19,983 bases of DNA from Clostridia bacterium (lineage in GTDB: Bacteria; Bacillota; Clostridia; Christensenellales; DUVY01). Made by a program: the position numbers and the translations under genes. Location: contig BNZQ01000035.1 of assembly GCA_026001225.1 (NCBI GenBank), forward strand, positions 1 to 19,983, given 5' to 3'. Below are positions 5,921-12,582 of the stretch, piece by piece; the stretch's first letter is position 1, and each line of letters begins with the position of its first letter. The notes below the pieces were generated by a model. The model had not been told where the DNA came from. It saw nothing but the letters and a program-made list of their open reading frames with translations, and searched no databases.

Positions 5921-7666
5921 ATGAAAACTCTCATAAAAATCATACGATTCGCGGGCGATTGGAAAAAATGGCTCATCATAGCGACGGTATCCATGCTGGC
6001 CGTGACGGCGGTCAATTTGACGATTCCGTCGCTTGTGCGCGCGGCGTTAAAGACCGTGACCGACGGCTCGGCGGCGGGCGGCGGCGCGGAATACACCCGG
6101 CGGATTATCGTGCTGGCCGCCGTGATCGGGGGCCTCTGCTTGGTGCGGTTCGCGTTCGCCTTTTTAAACAACTACTGCGCCCACGTCGCCGCGTGGTATT
6201 CCGTCGCCAAAGCGCGGGGAAAGCTCTACGGCCGTCTGCAAGGGCAGTCCATGGGCTTTTTCAAGGACAAGCAGACGGGACAGCTGATGTCCCGCACGAT
6301 CGAGGACACCGCGACCTTCGAGGTTTTAATCGCTCACGCCTTGCCCGATTTGATCACCGCGGTTTTGCTTTTCGCGGGCGTGCTGACCATCGTTTTCTTC
6401 ATCGACTGGCGGCTCGCCCTGCTGACCTGCGTCCCGTTGCCGTTCATCTATTTGACGACGTTGGGCTTTAAGCGCGTGCGGCGGCACTTTAACGAGCGGC
6501 AAAAGGTCAGCGCGGAGCTGTCCGCCCGTTTGCAGGACAATTTCTCGGGCATGCGGGAAATCCAGCTTTTCAACCGTCAGGAACGCGAGGAGGGCGCGGT
6601 GCGGCGGATCGCCGACCGCCACGCTTTCATGACCATAAGGGGCATTCGCGGTATTTCGCTGCTGCACCCCGCCGTCGAGCTGTTGAGTTCGGGCTTCGGC
6701 ACGCTGATCGTCGTGCTGTTCGGCGGCTTGCTGGCTCTCGGCGTGATCCGCATCGGCTCCGGCGCGGTGAACGCGGCCGATTTGACGGCGTTTTTGTTGT
6801 ATCTCGCGCTGTTGTACGCGCCCGCCGCGACGCTTTCGCGCGTATTGGAGGAGGTTTCCAACGCTCTCGTGTCGGGCAAGCGCGTGTTCGAGCTGCTCGA
6901 CGCCGAAAGCGCGGTCAAGGATAAACCCGACGCAAAGGACGCGCCGCGCTTAAAGGGCGAAATAGCCTTTGAGAACGTGTCCTTCGATTATGTGCCCGAA
7001 ATCGCGTTGTTAAAAAACATCTCCTTTCAAGTCGAAGCGGGCAAGACGCTTGCGTTGGTGGGGCCGACGGGGGCGGGCAAGTCCACGATCGTCGCCCTGA
7101 TGACGCGCTTTTACGATGCGGGGAGCGGGCGCGTAACGATCGACGGGATCGACGTGCGGGACATGACCCTGCGTTCCCTGCGGGCGCAGATCGGCATGGT
7201 GCCGCAGGACGTTTTCCTGTTCAACGGCACCGTTGCGGACAATATCGCTTTCGGCAGGCCCGACGCTACGCGCGCGGAAATCGTCGAGGCGGCGAAAATG
7301 GGCTGTATTCACGAGTTTATCGAGGGCTTACCGGATACATACGACACGATGGTGGGCGAGCGGGGGATGCGCCTGTCGGGCGGGCAGAAGCAGCGCCTTG
7401 CGATCGCCCGCGCGGCGTTGTGCGGCGCGCCGATCCTGATCTTGGACGAGGCGACCAGCGCGGTGGACAACGAGACCGAGACCGAAATTCAGGCGGCCGT
7501 GGCCAAAATGTCGGAACGCTGTACCTTAATCGTGATCGCGCACCGCCTCTCCACGGTGGAGCGCGCCGACCAAATACTGTATTTGGCGGACGGGGAAATT
7601 GCGGAGCGGGGGACGCACGAGGAATTGATGGCGGCGGGCGGCGCGTACGCCAAAATGCACAGATAG
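5921..7666 (+). CDS. ABC exporter half-transporter (fused membrane and ATPase domains)
   Basis: This 581-residue type IV (MsbA/LmrA-like) ABC exporter has about six membrane helices in residues 1-310 and an ATPase domain from about 340. Motifs: Walker A GPTGAGKST (near 384), Q-loop MVPQDVFLFNGTV, signature LSGGQKQRLAIARA (near 486), Walker B ILILDEATSAVD, and H-loop IVIAHRLSTVE. It probably works as a homodimer or with another half-transporter; the substrate is unknown. The start is ATG 5921 because family-typical sequence (IKIIRFAGDWKKW) begins at once. No ribosome site precedes it: the bases upstream are the right-end 7-mers of the element at 5150-5920. It was probably translationally coupled to abcF before that insertion. 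Confidence 0.93.
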   Translation: MKTLIKIIRFAGDWKKWLIIATVSMLAVTAVNLTIPSLVRAALKTVTDGSAAGGGAEYTRRIIVLAAVIGGLCLVRFAFAFLNNYCAHVAAWYSVAKARGKLYGRLQGQSMGFFKDKQTGQLMSRTIEDTATFEVLIAHALPDLITAVLLFAGVLTIVFFIDWRLALLTCVPLPFIYLTTLGFKRVRRHFNERQKVSAELSARLQDNFSGMREIQLFNRQEREEGAVRRIADRHAFMTIRGIRGISLLHPAVELLSSGFGTLIVVLFGGLLALGVIRIGSGAVNAADLTAFLLYLALLYAPAATLSRVLEEVSNALVSGKRVFELLDAESAVKDKPDAKDAPRLKGEIAFENVSFDYVPEIALLKNISFQVEAGKTLALVGPTGAGKSTIVALMTRFYDAGSGRVTIDGIDVRDMTLRSLRAQIGMVPQDVFLFNGTVADNIAFGRPDATRAEIVEAAKMGCIHEFIEGLPDTYDTMVGERGMRLSGGQKQRLAIARAALCGAPILILDEATSAVDNETETEIQAAVAKMSERCTLIVIAHRLSTVERADQILYLADGEIAERGTHEELMAAGGAYAKMHR

Positions 7667-7675
7667 GGGAGGTGC

Positions 7676-7735
7676 GGGGGGAGAACTTTTTACAAAAAAG
7701 TTCTCCCCCCGCGCCCCTTTTCAAAAAACTTTAAC
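7676..7735 (-). repeat. Dispersed hairpin element, copy B
   Basis: A 16-bp perfect stem (7676-7691 with 7695-7710) has outer arms GGGGGGAGAAC/GTTCTCCCCCC and an inner TTTTT/AAAAA. On the minus strand the element reads AAAGTTTTTTGAAAAGGGGCG then the foldback, the same lead and layout as copies A and C but inverted. It follows the exporter gene and could act as its terminator. Confidence 0.75.
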
Positions 7736-7767
7736 AAGAGAATCGATCAATCGGGAGAGTGATAGAG

Positions 7768-8607
7768 ATGAGACGGCGTTACGAAATGACCGAGGCGGAA
7801 CGAGGCTTGGCGGCCTTGCATATCGATCGGCAAAAGACGGTAAAGCATTTTGAAGGCACCGTGTATAACGGCGCGTATATCGGAGACGGCTTCGACGCGT
7901 TTGCGGCGTCGGCGGTGCGCCGCTGTCATCGCAGGTGGCGGGTACGCAATTATCTGATTCTATGCGCGATAACGACCGCCGTGTTGTTGGTGCTGTTTTT
8001 TGTCGTTTGCCTCGCGATTCCTTCGATAGACCTCACCCGAGAGGACGGCGGCGGCGCGCCGATGTATATTGCTTTATCGGTTTGGTTCGCGTCGACAATG
8101 GCAGTCATTGCCCTCGATACCTTTATCATGTGCGCGTGTTTAAGACGCGCCGCCGCCCCTTTGTACGAGGCGCTTTATTCGTCGTTTGACATAGGGCGTA
8201 ACGAGCTGCTCTACGATCGCTGCGCCGTTTCCATTGGAAACAGTCTGCTTTTCGAGTTTACGTCCGAGGGGCTTGCCGTCGTGCCGACCAAATTCGGCGG
8301 AAACGAATTTGAGGGTGAAAGCTTTGACAAGGCGGCGGAGGGCAAACGGTATATAGCGTATAGCGAGCTTATCTTTACGGCCAAAACAGTATTTATGAAC
8401 CCCCTTAACACGCTTGCCGCCGTGTATATCGTCTGCGAGGCCGCCGCTCACCGCTCCTCATACGCGCCGATATTTCAATTAAACGAAAATCTCTATTTTT
8501 GTATCAAACACTACGGCATTCCCGTTCGGAATTTAGACGCAACGTTGAATCATATGCAAGACGACATTATGCTTTACAGCCGTGGTATACGGCCGACTTG
8601 CATATAA
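7768..8607 (+). CDS. Two-helix membrane protein of unknown function
   Basis: No family is recognised. The start is ATG 7768, with GGGAG (7753-7757) ten bases upstream; an in-frame GTG at 7759 is too close to that site. The 279-residue product has a soluble N-terminal 58 residues, two membrane helices (about residues 61-84, ILCAITTAVLLVLFFVVCLA, and 98-122) and a C-terminal domain of about 155 residues, probably cytoplasmic. It lies after the exporter gene, separated by hairpin copy B, so it is probably a separate transcript. No promoter stands out. Confidence 0.7.
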   Translation: MRRRYEMTEAERGLAALHIDRQKTVKHFEGTVYNGAYIGDGFDAFAASAVRRCHRRWRVRNYLILCAITTAVLLVLFFVVCLAIPSIDLTREDGGGAPMYIALSVWFASTMAVIALDTFIMCACLRRAAAPLYEALYSSFDIGRNELLYDRCAVSIGNSLLFEFTSEGLAVVPTKFGGNEFEGESFDKAAEGKRYIAYSELIFTAKTVFMNPLNTLAAVYIVCEAAAHRSSYAPIFQLNENLYFCIKHYGIPVRNLDATLNHMQDDIMLYSRGIRPTCI

Positions 8608-8653
8608 GTTCAAGCGGGCGTTTTGCATTGCGGTAACAGCCTCTAATTGTCGC

Positions 8654-9190
8654 TTAAATAGTGTATGAATTTTTCTCAATCAGCTTAACGATTTCCAATA
8701 AAAGCCGGTTTGCGGCTTCCCCGTCATTGCCCTTGGATAGTTGCGTATAAAATGAACTCATTTCTACTTTTAGACCCTTTTTAACAGAACGCAAATCCTC
8801 TAAAATTTTGTTTCCAAACGGGTATGTTTCTTCTCTAAACTCGTTTAATATTATTTTGATAGAACGGAGATAATGTTTTTTCCATTTTTTATAAAGTGTA
8901 TCGGCTATTTTTTTGTCCTCATCATTTACAGCCCCTGCAAAGTTTTCTACGAATCCTTTTAGGTGCTTATTTATTCTTTTATCGATAAGCACCCCGACTA
9001 TAATACTTGCGACCAAAAATGCGACACAGCCTAATCCAACCGTAAAAAGAATCCTGTTGTTGTCGTAATATCTAATTAGTGTAAAAAACCAAATAAACGC
9101 ATTGACGCATAAGAGTAATAGTAGTACGGCACACAATACTCTTTTCAGGCTCTTAATACGTTGGATTTCTTTCATTGGATTATTTTTCAT
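8654..9190 (-). CDS. Membrane protein with long helical cytoplasmic tail, unknown function
   Basis: No family is recognised. The 178-residue product has two membrane helices (about residues 18-38, VLCAVLLLLLCVNAFIWFF, and 47-68). A largely helical, Lys/Glu-rich C-terminal 110 residues follows (KKIADTLYKKWKKHYLRSIK, ILNEFREETYPFG, VKKGLKVEMSSFYTQLSKG), probably cytoplasmic. Its ATG overlaps the stop of the upstream dehydrogenase gene by four bases (ATGA), so the two are one translationally coupled operon. Base use is AT-richer than the flanking plus-strand genes, as in its partner, which suggests the pair came in together. Confidence 0.75.
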   Translation of the reverse strand: MKNNPMKEIQRIKSLKRVLCAVLLLLLCVNAFIWFFTLIRYYDNNRILFTVGLGCVAFLVASIIVGVLIDKRINKHLKGFVENFAGAVNDEDKKIADTLYKKWKKHYLRSIKIILNEFREETYPFGNKILEDLRSVKKGLKVEMSSFYTQLSKGNDGEAANRLLLEIVKLIEKNSYTI

Positions 9191-10041
9191 TCCCTAAAAT
9201 ATGCCTTATAGATCATATCCTGCAGCTTCTCGGGCAAAATTGAAAGCAAACCCATAGTGAAAGAATTATTATTTTTGTAGCGTAATCTCGGGTGTTTGGA
9301 GTAAATCGCTTTTTTAATAACCTTCACAAACCTTTCCGGATCTTTGGCGGTTTTCAGCTCGGCAAGCATCATGCCCTGCATTTTTTGATAGGTCGCCTTA
9401 TAAAGCCGTGTGCCGTTTAAAATTTCTTCGAACTTGGCGGTAATGGACGATTGCATATTCGTTTTATACGCCCCGGGAGAAATTTTAATGACTTTAATGT
9501 TGGTTTTTAAAAGCTCCCGCCTTAAAGCGTCGTTGTATATTTCCACCGCGTGTTTTGTAAAGCCGTAGGGCGCGTTAAACGGCACGGCGCTTAAATAGCC
9601 GCACTCGCTGGACATATTGATAATTCGGCTTGCTTTTGCGTTGTTTAAAAGGGGGAAGGCATATTTATTGACAATTTGCATACCCACAATGTTTACGTCT
9701 ACAATTTTTTGAATTAACTTAACGTCCGTTTCTATCAGGGAACCCATAACCACAATGCCCGCAAAATTTACAACCAACTCTACGCTCTCCGTATAGCTCT
9801 CTATAACCTGAAAAGCGGTTTTAACGCTTTCTTCCTTCGTGATATCGCAAACGATCCCCTTGTAGTTTTCACCGTCAAACAGCGTTGCCACGGCATCGGT
9901 GACGTCCAATCCAAAGATGCTCCATTCATTGGTAGTCAGCAGCCATTTGATCGTCGCACACGCCAATCCGCCGCATGCCCCCGTAATAACCGCCTGTTTT
10001 TTCGCCGTTTCCGTTTCAATTTTTACTTTGTCTTTTGCCAT
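9187..10041 (-). CDS. Short-chain dehydrogenase/reductase (SDR)
   Basis: A Rossmann-fold NAD(P)-dependent oxidoreductase of 284 residues. The cofactor motif is TGACGGLA near the N-terminus (classical TGxxxGxG with the last G replaced by A). NFAG stands in place of NNAG. The catalytic set is Ser in MSSECGY and YGFTK (Y-x3-K). The C-terminal region resembles retinol-dehydrogenase-like SDRs (KISPGAYKTNM, DPERFVKVIKKAI). The substrate is unknown. The start is ATG 10041 with AGGA just upstream; a longer frame runs back through the tRNA-Gly gene and is not real there. Its stop overlaps the next gene by 4 bp. It lies about 110 bases downstream of tRNA-Gly on the same strand and may be co-transcribed. 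Confidence 0.88.
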   Translation of the reverse strand: MAKDKVKIETETAKKQAVITGACGGLACATIKWLLTTNEWSIFGLDVTDAVATLFDGENYKGIVCDITKEESVKTAFQVIESYTESVELVVNFAGIVVMGSLIETDVKLIQKIVDVNIVGMQIVNKYAFPLLNNAKASRIINMSSECGYLSAVPFNAPYGFTKHAVEIYNDALRRELLKTNIKVIKISPGAYKTNMQSSITAKFEEILNGTRLYKATYQKMQGMMLAELKTAKDPERFVKVIKKAIYSKHPRLRYKNNNSFTMGLLSILPEKLQDMIYKAYFRE

Positions 10042-10152
10042 TTGGTTCCTATTGCATTTTATACCCTCGACTCGGCCGCGACCCGGTTTCCCTTTGCGTT
10101 GCTTCACGCGAACGTCCTTAAAGTAAACTGCCCTTTCAATCTTTTGTTTTTT

Positions 10153-10226
10153 TGGAGCAGGTGATGGGAATCGGACCCACGCGGCCGGCTTGGAAGGCCG
10201 GAACTCTACCATTGAGCTACACCTGC
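10153..10226 (-). tRNA. tRNA-Gly (anticodon TCC)
   Basis: On the minus strand the acceptor GCAGGTG pairs with CACCTGC, the anticodon stem CCGGC/GCCGG encloses loop CTTCCAA (anticodon TCC), the T-arm is GTGGGTCCGATTCCCAT, and CCA is encoded (10153-10155). A promoter at 10360-10388 drives it. Confidence 0.95.
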
Positions 10227-10294
10227 AAAATGCGCTCCGTTTCGCTCTTAACTCCGAAAACGCCTATTGCCGTTTTCTCGTCTTGCGCTCACCT

Positions 10295-10350
10295 CGCGCT
10301 TTTTCCGACCAAACGCGATTTTTACTGCATAAAAAATCGGTTGGACTTTT
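10295..10350 (+). repeat. Dispersed repeat, copy 1
   Basis: It contains TTTTTCCGACCAAACGCGA, then a foldback CGATTTTT...AAAAATCG, then GGTTGGACTT. A similar block (TTTTTCCGATCAAACGCGAA... CGGTCGGACTT) is at 19195-19252. It lies in the leader of the tRNA-Gly transcript. Confidence 0.55.
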
Positions 10351-10359
10351 ATGAGATAT

Positions 10360-10388
10360 ATGATAGCACATAATAGATTTTCCGTCAA
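10360..10388 (-). promoter_or_regulatory. Promoter of the tRNA-Gly / SDR unit
   Basis: On the minus strand TTGACG (10383-10388), a 17-base spacer and TATCAT (10360-10365) with an extended TGC. Confidence 0.75.
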
Positions 10389-10403
10389 GGGAATTACGGA
10401 AAC

Positions 10404-10432
10404 TTGACTGCGAACGAAGTTTATGGTATAGT
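10404..10432 (+). promoter_or_regulatory. Promoter of the Thr/Lys-rich protein gene
   Basis: TTGACT (10404-10409), a 17-base spacer and TATAGT (10427-10432) with an extended TGG. It is divergent from the tRNA-Gly promoter; the two -35 boxes are 15 bases apart and form the inverted repeat GTCAAG/CTTGAC. Confidence 0.8.
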
Positions 10433-10471
10433 ATATGCATACTCTAAAAAAACGATTAAAGGAGTACATTT

Positions 10472-10687
10472 ATGGCGACGAGCAAAACGAACAAAACCGT
10501 TACGACGGTGACCACGACGACCGCGCCCGCTTTGGACGCGAACGGCAACCCGATTCAGGGCAAGACCGTGACGACCACAACCACAACGACGACAAAAGCG
10601 GCCGCGCCCAAAAAGAAAAAGGCGCAGAAATCCACGTTGTCCAAGGACGTGAAAAAAGCCAAAACGATCTTGAAATTGTTTAAGTAA
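10472..10687 (+). CDS. Small Thr-rich, Lys-tailed protein
   Basis: No family is recognised. ATG 10472 has AAAGGAG seven to eight bases upstream and a near-consensus promoter, so it is a real gene despite low complexity. The 71-residue product holds two runs of Thr (KTVTTVTTTT and GKTVTTTTTTTT) separated by APALDANGNPIQ. A Lys-rich part follows (AAAPKKKKAQKS) and a basic, possibly amphipathic helix (LSKDVKKAKTILKLFK). There is no signal peptide and no membrane helix. The strong positive charge would suit nucleic-acid or ribosome binding, but that is inference. The DUF2148 gene follows after 13 bases, probably in the same transcript. Confidence 0.75.
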   Translation: MATSKTNKTVTTVTTTTAPALDANGNPIQGKTVTTTTTTTTKAAAPKKKKAQKSTLSKDVKKAKTILKLFK

Positions 10688-10700
10688 GTAGGATGGAAAA

Positions 10701-11234
10701 ATGATTTATAACAGTGCGGAAAGCGAAAAGAAAGCCGTCCTGCAAGCCGCCGAATTGATGGTTGCCGCGGCGCGTACCGCTCCCAAGGCGTGCGGTACGG
10801 ACGTAATCGAAGCGGCGATTTTGGACGGCGCGGACAAGGACAAACTGACCGCCGCTATGCGCGAATGCAAAGCGGGGCTGAATCCGAAATACTTTGCCCG
10901 CGACGCGGCATTGGTCGATCGGTGCCCCTGTATCGTGCTGATCGGCGGCGCGGTCGTTCCGCGCGGCTTGAACTGCGGCTTGTGCGGCGTTAAAACCTGC
11001 GCGGCGGCGGCCAAAGGCGGCGTAGCCTGCGCTATGGCGGTGGACGACGTCGGCATCGCCGTCGGTTCGGCGGCGTCGGTCGCGATGGATTGCCGGATCG
11101 ATAACCGCATTCTTTTCACGGCGGGCATGGCCGCGCTGCATCTGGGATGCTTTTCGGATAAAGTGAAAATCTGCTTCGGTATCGGCTTGTCCGCGACGGG
11201 GAAGAATATCTTTTTCGACAGACCCGCAATATAG
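10701..11234 (+). CDS. DUF2148-type iron-sulfur protein
   Basis: The 177-residue protein matches the DUF2148 ferredoxin-like family: an N-terminal helical part (AAELMVAAARTAPKACGTD), then the Cys motif NCGLCGVKTCAAAA (C-x2-C-x4-C) with a further Cys in VACAMAVDD, as expected for a 4Fe-4S cluster. DRCPC earlier supplies two more cysteines. The C-terminal part (ILFTAGMAALHLG, KVKICFGIGLSATGKNIFFD) is typical. The biochemical role of the family is not established; many carriers are anaerobes, which fits the host. AGGA lies shortly before ATG 10701. Hairpin copy C follows directly and could end the transcript. Confidence 0.85.
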   Translation: MIYNSAESEKKAVLQAAELMVAAARTAPKACGTDVIEAAILDGADKDKLTAAMRECKAGLNPKYFARDAALVDRCPCIVLIGGAVVPRGLNCGLCGVKTCAAAAKGGVACAMAVDDVGIAVGSAASVAMDCRIDNRILFTAGMAALHLGCFSDKVKICFGIGLSATGKNIFFDRPAI

Positions 11235-11236
11235 AT

Positions 11237-11290
11237 AAAGTTTTTGGAAAGAGCGCGCGAAAACCTTTTTGGCAAAAAAGTTTTCGCGCA
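11237..11290 (+). repeat. Dispersed hairpin element, copy C
   Basis: The lead AAAGTTTTTGGAAAGAGCG is followed by a foldback with arms GCGCGAAAA (11255-11263) and TTTTCGCGC (11281-11289) around inner TTTTT/AAAAA. It has the same orientation and layout as copy A. Confidence 0.75.
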
Positions 11291-11313
11291 AAAAAATAAA
11301 AAGAGGAAAACGC

Positions 11314-11514
11314 ATGGCAGCACCAACACCGATTCATGTGACGCCCCGTCCCGACGGGAAATGGCAGGTTATCCGCGGAGGCGGCGAAAAAGCCTCCGCC
11401 GTGACCGACACGCAGGCCGAAGCCTTGGAGATCGCGAAAGGGTATTCCAAAAACGACGGCGCGGCGGTCGTCGTGCACGGCCGCGACGGCAAGGTTCGTA
11501 AAAGCGGTTGGTAA
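11314..11514 (+). CDS. DUF2188 family protein
   Basis: The 66-residue product begins HVTPRPDGKWQVIRGGGEKA and ends VVVHGRDGKVRKSGW, the two conserved ends of the DUF2188 family, with DTQAEALEIAKGYSKNDGA between. Its function is unknown. I chose ATG 11314 because GAGG lies 7-8 bases upstream and family members start here. In-frame codons further upstream lie within hairpin copy C. It may be transcribed with the DUF2148 gene if copy C does not terminate fully. Confidence 0.85.
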   Translation: MAAPTPIHVTPRPDGKWQVIRGGGEKASAVTDTQAEALEIAKGYSKNDGAAVVVHGRDGKVRKSGW

Positions 11515-11553
11515 CGTTTCTTAAAAATTATTTCGGTACCCGTTAAAAAACAG

Positions 11554-11582
11554 TTGACAAGTATTTCGGTACCTGCTACAAT
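11554..11582 (+). promoter_or_regulatory. Promoter of the MarR gene
   Basis: TTGACA (11554-11559), a 17-base spacer and TACAAT (11577-11582) with extended TGC. The 12-mer TATTTCGGTACC occurs inside the spacer (11562-11573) and again 33 bases upstream (11529-11540), about three helical turns away. Confidence 0.8.
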
Positions 11583-11585
11583 ATA

Positions 11586-11614
11586 TTTAGGCACCTAAAA
11601 AATAGGAGCCTAAA
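11586..11614 (+). promoter_or_regulatory. Probable MarR operator (two tandem palindromes)
   Basis: TTTAGGCACCTAAA (11586-11599) is a perfect 6-2-6 palindrome, followed by TAGGAGCCTA (11603-11612). The outer words TTTAGGC and GCCTAAA also pair. It sits at the expected transcription start, a typical place for autorepression. Confidence 0.65.
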
Positions 11615-11636
11615 TAAAAAGCGGGAGGACATGATC

Positions 11637-12293
11637 ATGTCAACTCAAAACAAGGAACAGAAAAAAGAGCTTTGTGAAAAACTTATGCGGTTGCAACGCC
11701 TGTCGCACCGTTTTCGCGTCCACACCAAGATCGCACAGGGCCCGTTGGACGCATCCGGCGGGCAGGGGCGGGTATTGGCGATTCTGAAAATACGGCCGGA
11801 GATCGGCGTGGGCGAATTGTCGTATCTGTTGGGGATACGTCCGTCGAGCCTGAACGAGCTGCTGAATAAGTTAGAAAAGAGCGGCTATATTACGCGGGAG
11901 GCGTCCCAAGAGGACAAACGCGCCGTGATCGTGCGTCTGACCGAAAAGGGCAAGAACGAGGAACTGCCGGATACGGGCGTTGAATCGATTTTCGATTGTT
12001 TGAACGAGAACGAGCAAAAAAATTTCGGAGAATATCTTGACCGGATTTTGGTTTCGCTTGAAAACGCGGTGGGCGGCGAGCGCGACAGCTTCGACCTGCT
12101 GAACGCCTTGCGCGGCCGTTACGGCGACGATTTCGGGCGCAAGTTCGAGCGGTTCAGCGACGACCTTGACCGCAAGGCGGAGCATTTCTTCGACGATATG
12201 CGGCGCGGCTTTCGGCGTGGCTTCGGGCCGCGCGATCCGCGCGACGGCGACGACGGCGGGGATTTTAAGGACGACGGTAAAAACGACGAATAG
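11637..12293 (+). CDS. MarR-family transcriptional regulator with acidic/Arg tail
   Basis: A winged-helix DNA-binding protein of 218 residues. The core shows QGRVLAILKIRPEIGVGELS, then the recognition region LGIRPSSLNELLNKLEKSGYI, then the wing TREASQEDKRAVIVRLTEKGK. The last 60 or so residues are unusual: runs of FGRKFERFSDDLDRKAEHFF, then RRGFRRGFGPRDPRDGDDGGD, Arg/Gly then Asp-rich, perhaps disordered. The start is ATG 11637, eight bases from GGGAGG; the ATG at 11631 is only two bases from it. Palindromes at its promoter suggest autoregulation. Such regulators often control a neighbouring efflux pump, but none follows here. Confidence 0.88.
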   Translation: MSTQNKEQKKELCEKLMRLQRLSHRFRVHTKIAQGPLDASGGQGRVLAILKIRPEIGVGELSYLLGIRPSSLNELLNKLEKSGYITREASQEDKRAVIVRLTEKGKNEELPDTGVESIFDCLNENEQKNFGEYLDRILVSLENAVGGERDSFDLLNALRGRYGDDFGRKFERFSDDLDRKAEHFFDDMRRGFRRGFGPRDPRDGDDGGDFKDDGKNDE

Positions 12294-12343
12294 CTTTGAG
12301 AAACCGCTTTAATCAGGTCATGCCGTTGCCGTGAGGAAGCCGC

Positions 12344-12369
12344 TTTCCGTTTGCCGAAACGGAAATTTT
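12344..12369 (+). terminator. Terminator after the MarR gene
   Basis: TTTCCGTTT (12344-12352), loop GCCG, AAACGGAAA (12357-12365), then TTTT. The 9-bp stem is perfect. The proposed -35 of the tRNA-Gln promoter lies inside this hairpin. Confidence 0.6.
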
Positions 12370-12379
12370 ATGATATACT
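12351..12379 (+). promoter_or_regulatory. Promoter of tRNA-Gln
   Basis: TTGCCG (12351-12356), a 17-base spacer and TATACT (12374-12379) with extended TGA. Confidence 0.65.
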
Positions 12380-12392
12380 ATTTTCCGATCTT

Positions 12393-12417
12393 CGGGGCGG
12401 CGTGAAAAGCCGCCCCG
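12393..12417 (+). other. GC-rich leader hairpin before tRNA-Gln
   Basis: CGGGGCGGC, loop GTGAAAA, GCCGCCCCG: a perfect 9-bp stem without a T-run, between the promoter and the tRNA 5' end (five bases away). It could guide 5' processing. Confidence 0.6.
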
Positions 12418-12421
12418 ATAT

Positions 12422-12496
12422 TGGGGTGTAGCCAAGCGGTACGGCACGGGACTTTGACTCCCGCACTCGAAGGTTCGAATCCTTCCACCCCAGCCA
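12422..12496 (+). tRNA. tRNA-Gln (anticodon TTG)
   Basis: Acceptor TGGGGTG pairs with CACCCCA. The anticodon arm CGGGA-CTTTGAC-TCCCG gives anticodon TTG. The T-arm GAAGGTTCGAATCCTTC, discriminator G and an encoded CCA (12494-12496) complete it. Confidence 0.95.
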
Positions 12497-12551
12497 TAGT
12501 TGTCCCTTTATTTGTCGCATTGCAGATGCACAAAAAGAGGGCGAAAAGCAC

Positions 12552-12582
12552 AAAAAGTCGGTCTAAACAGCCGGCTTTTTGC
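12552..12582 (+). terminator. Probable terminator after tRNA-Gln
   Basis: AAAAAGTCGG...CCGGCTTTTT forms an imperfect stem ending in a T-run (12552-12580), with a second T-run at 12592-12599. Confidence 0.55.

Noticed and set aside
7759..7767. GTG start at 7759 for the membrane protein gene
   Set aside because: It is only one base from GGGAG; ATG 7768 has correct spacing.
10042..10212. N-terminal extension of the SDR frame (MVEFRPSKPAAWVRFPSPAP...)
   Set aside because: It overlaps the tRNA-Gly gene and lacks a ribosome site; ATG 10041 has AGGA and begins family-like sequence.
10435..10683. Second frame over the Thr/Lys-rich gene (82 residues, Asp/Arg/His rich)
   Set aside because: It is an out-of-frame reading of a low-complexity gene, starting inside the promoter's -10 region and without a ribosome site of its own.
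12393..12417. GC hairpin before tRNA-Gln as a terminator
   Set aside because: It has no T-run and lies between a good promoter and the tRNA.
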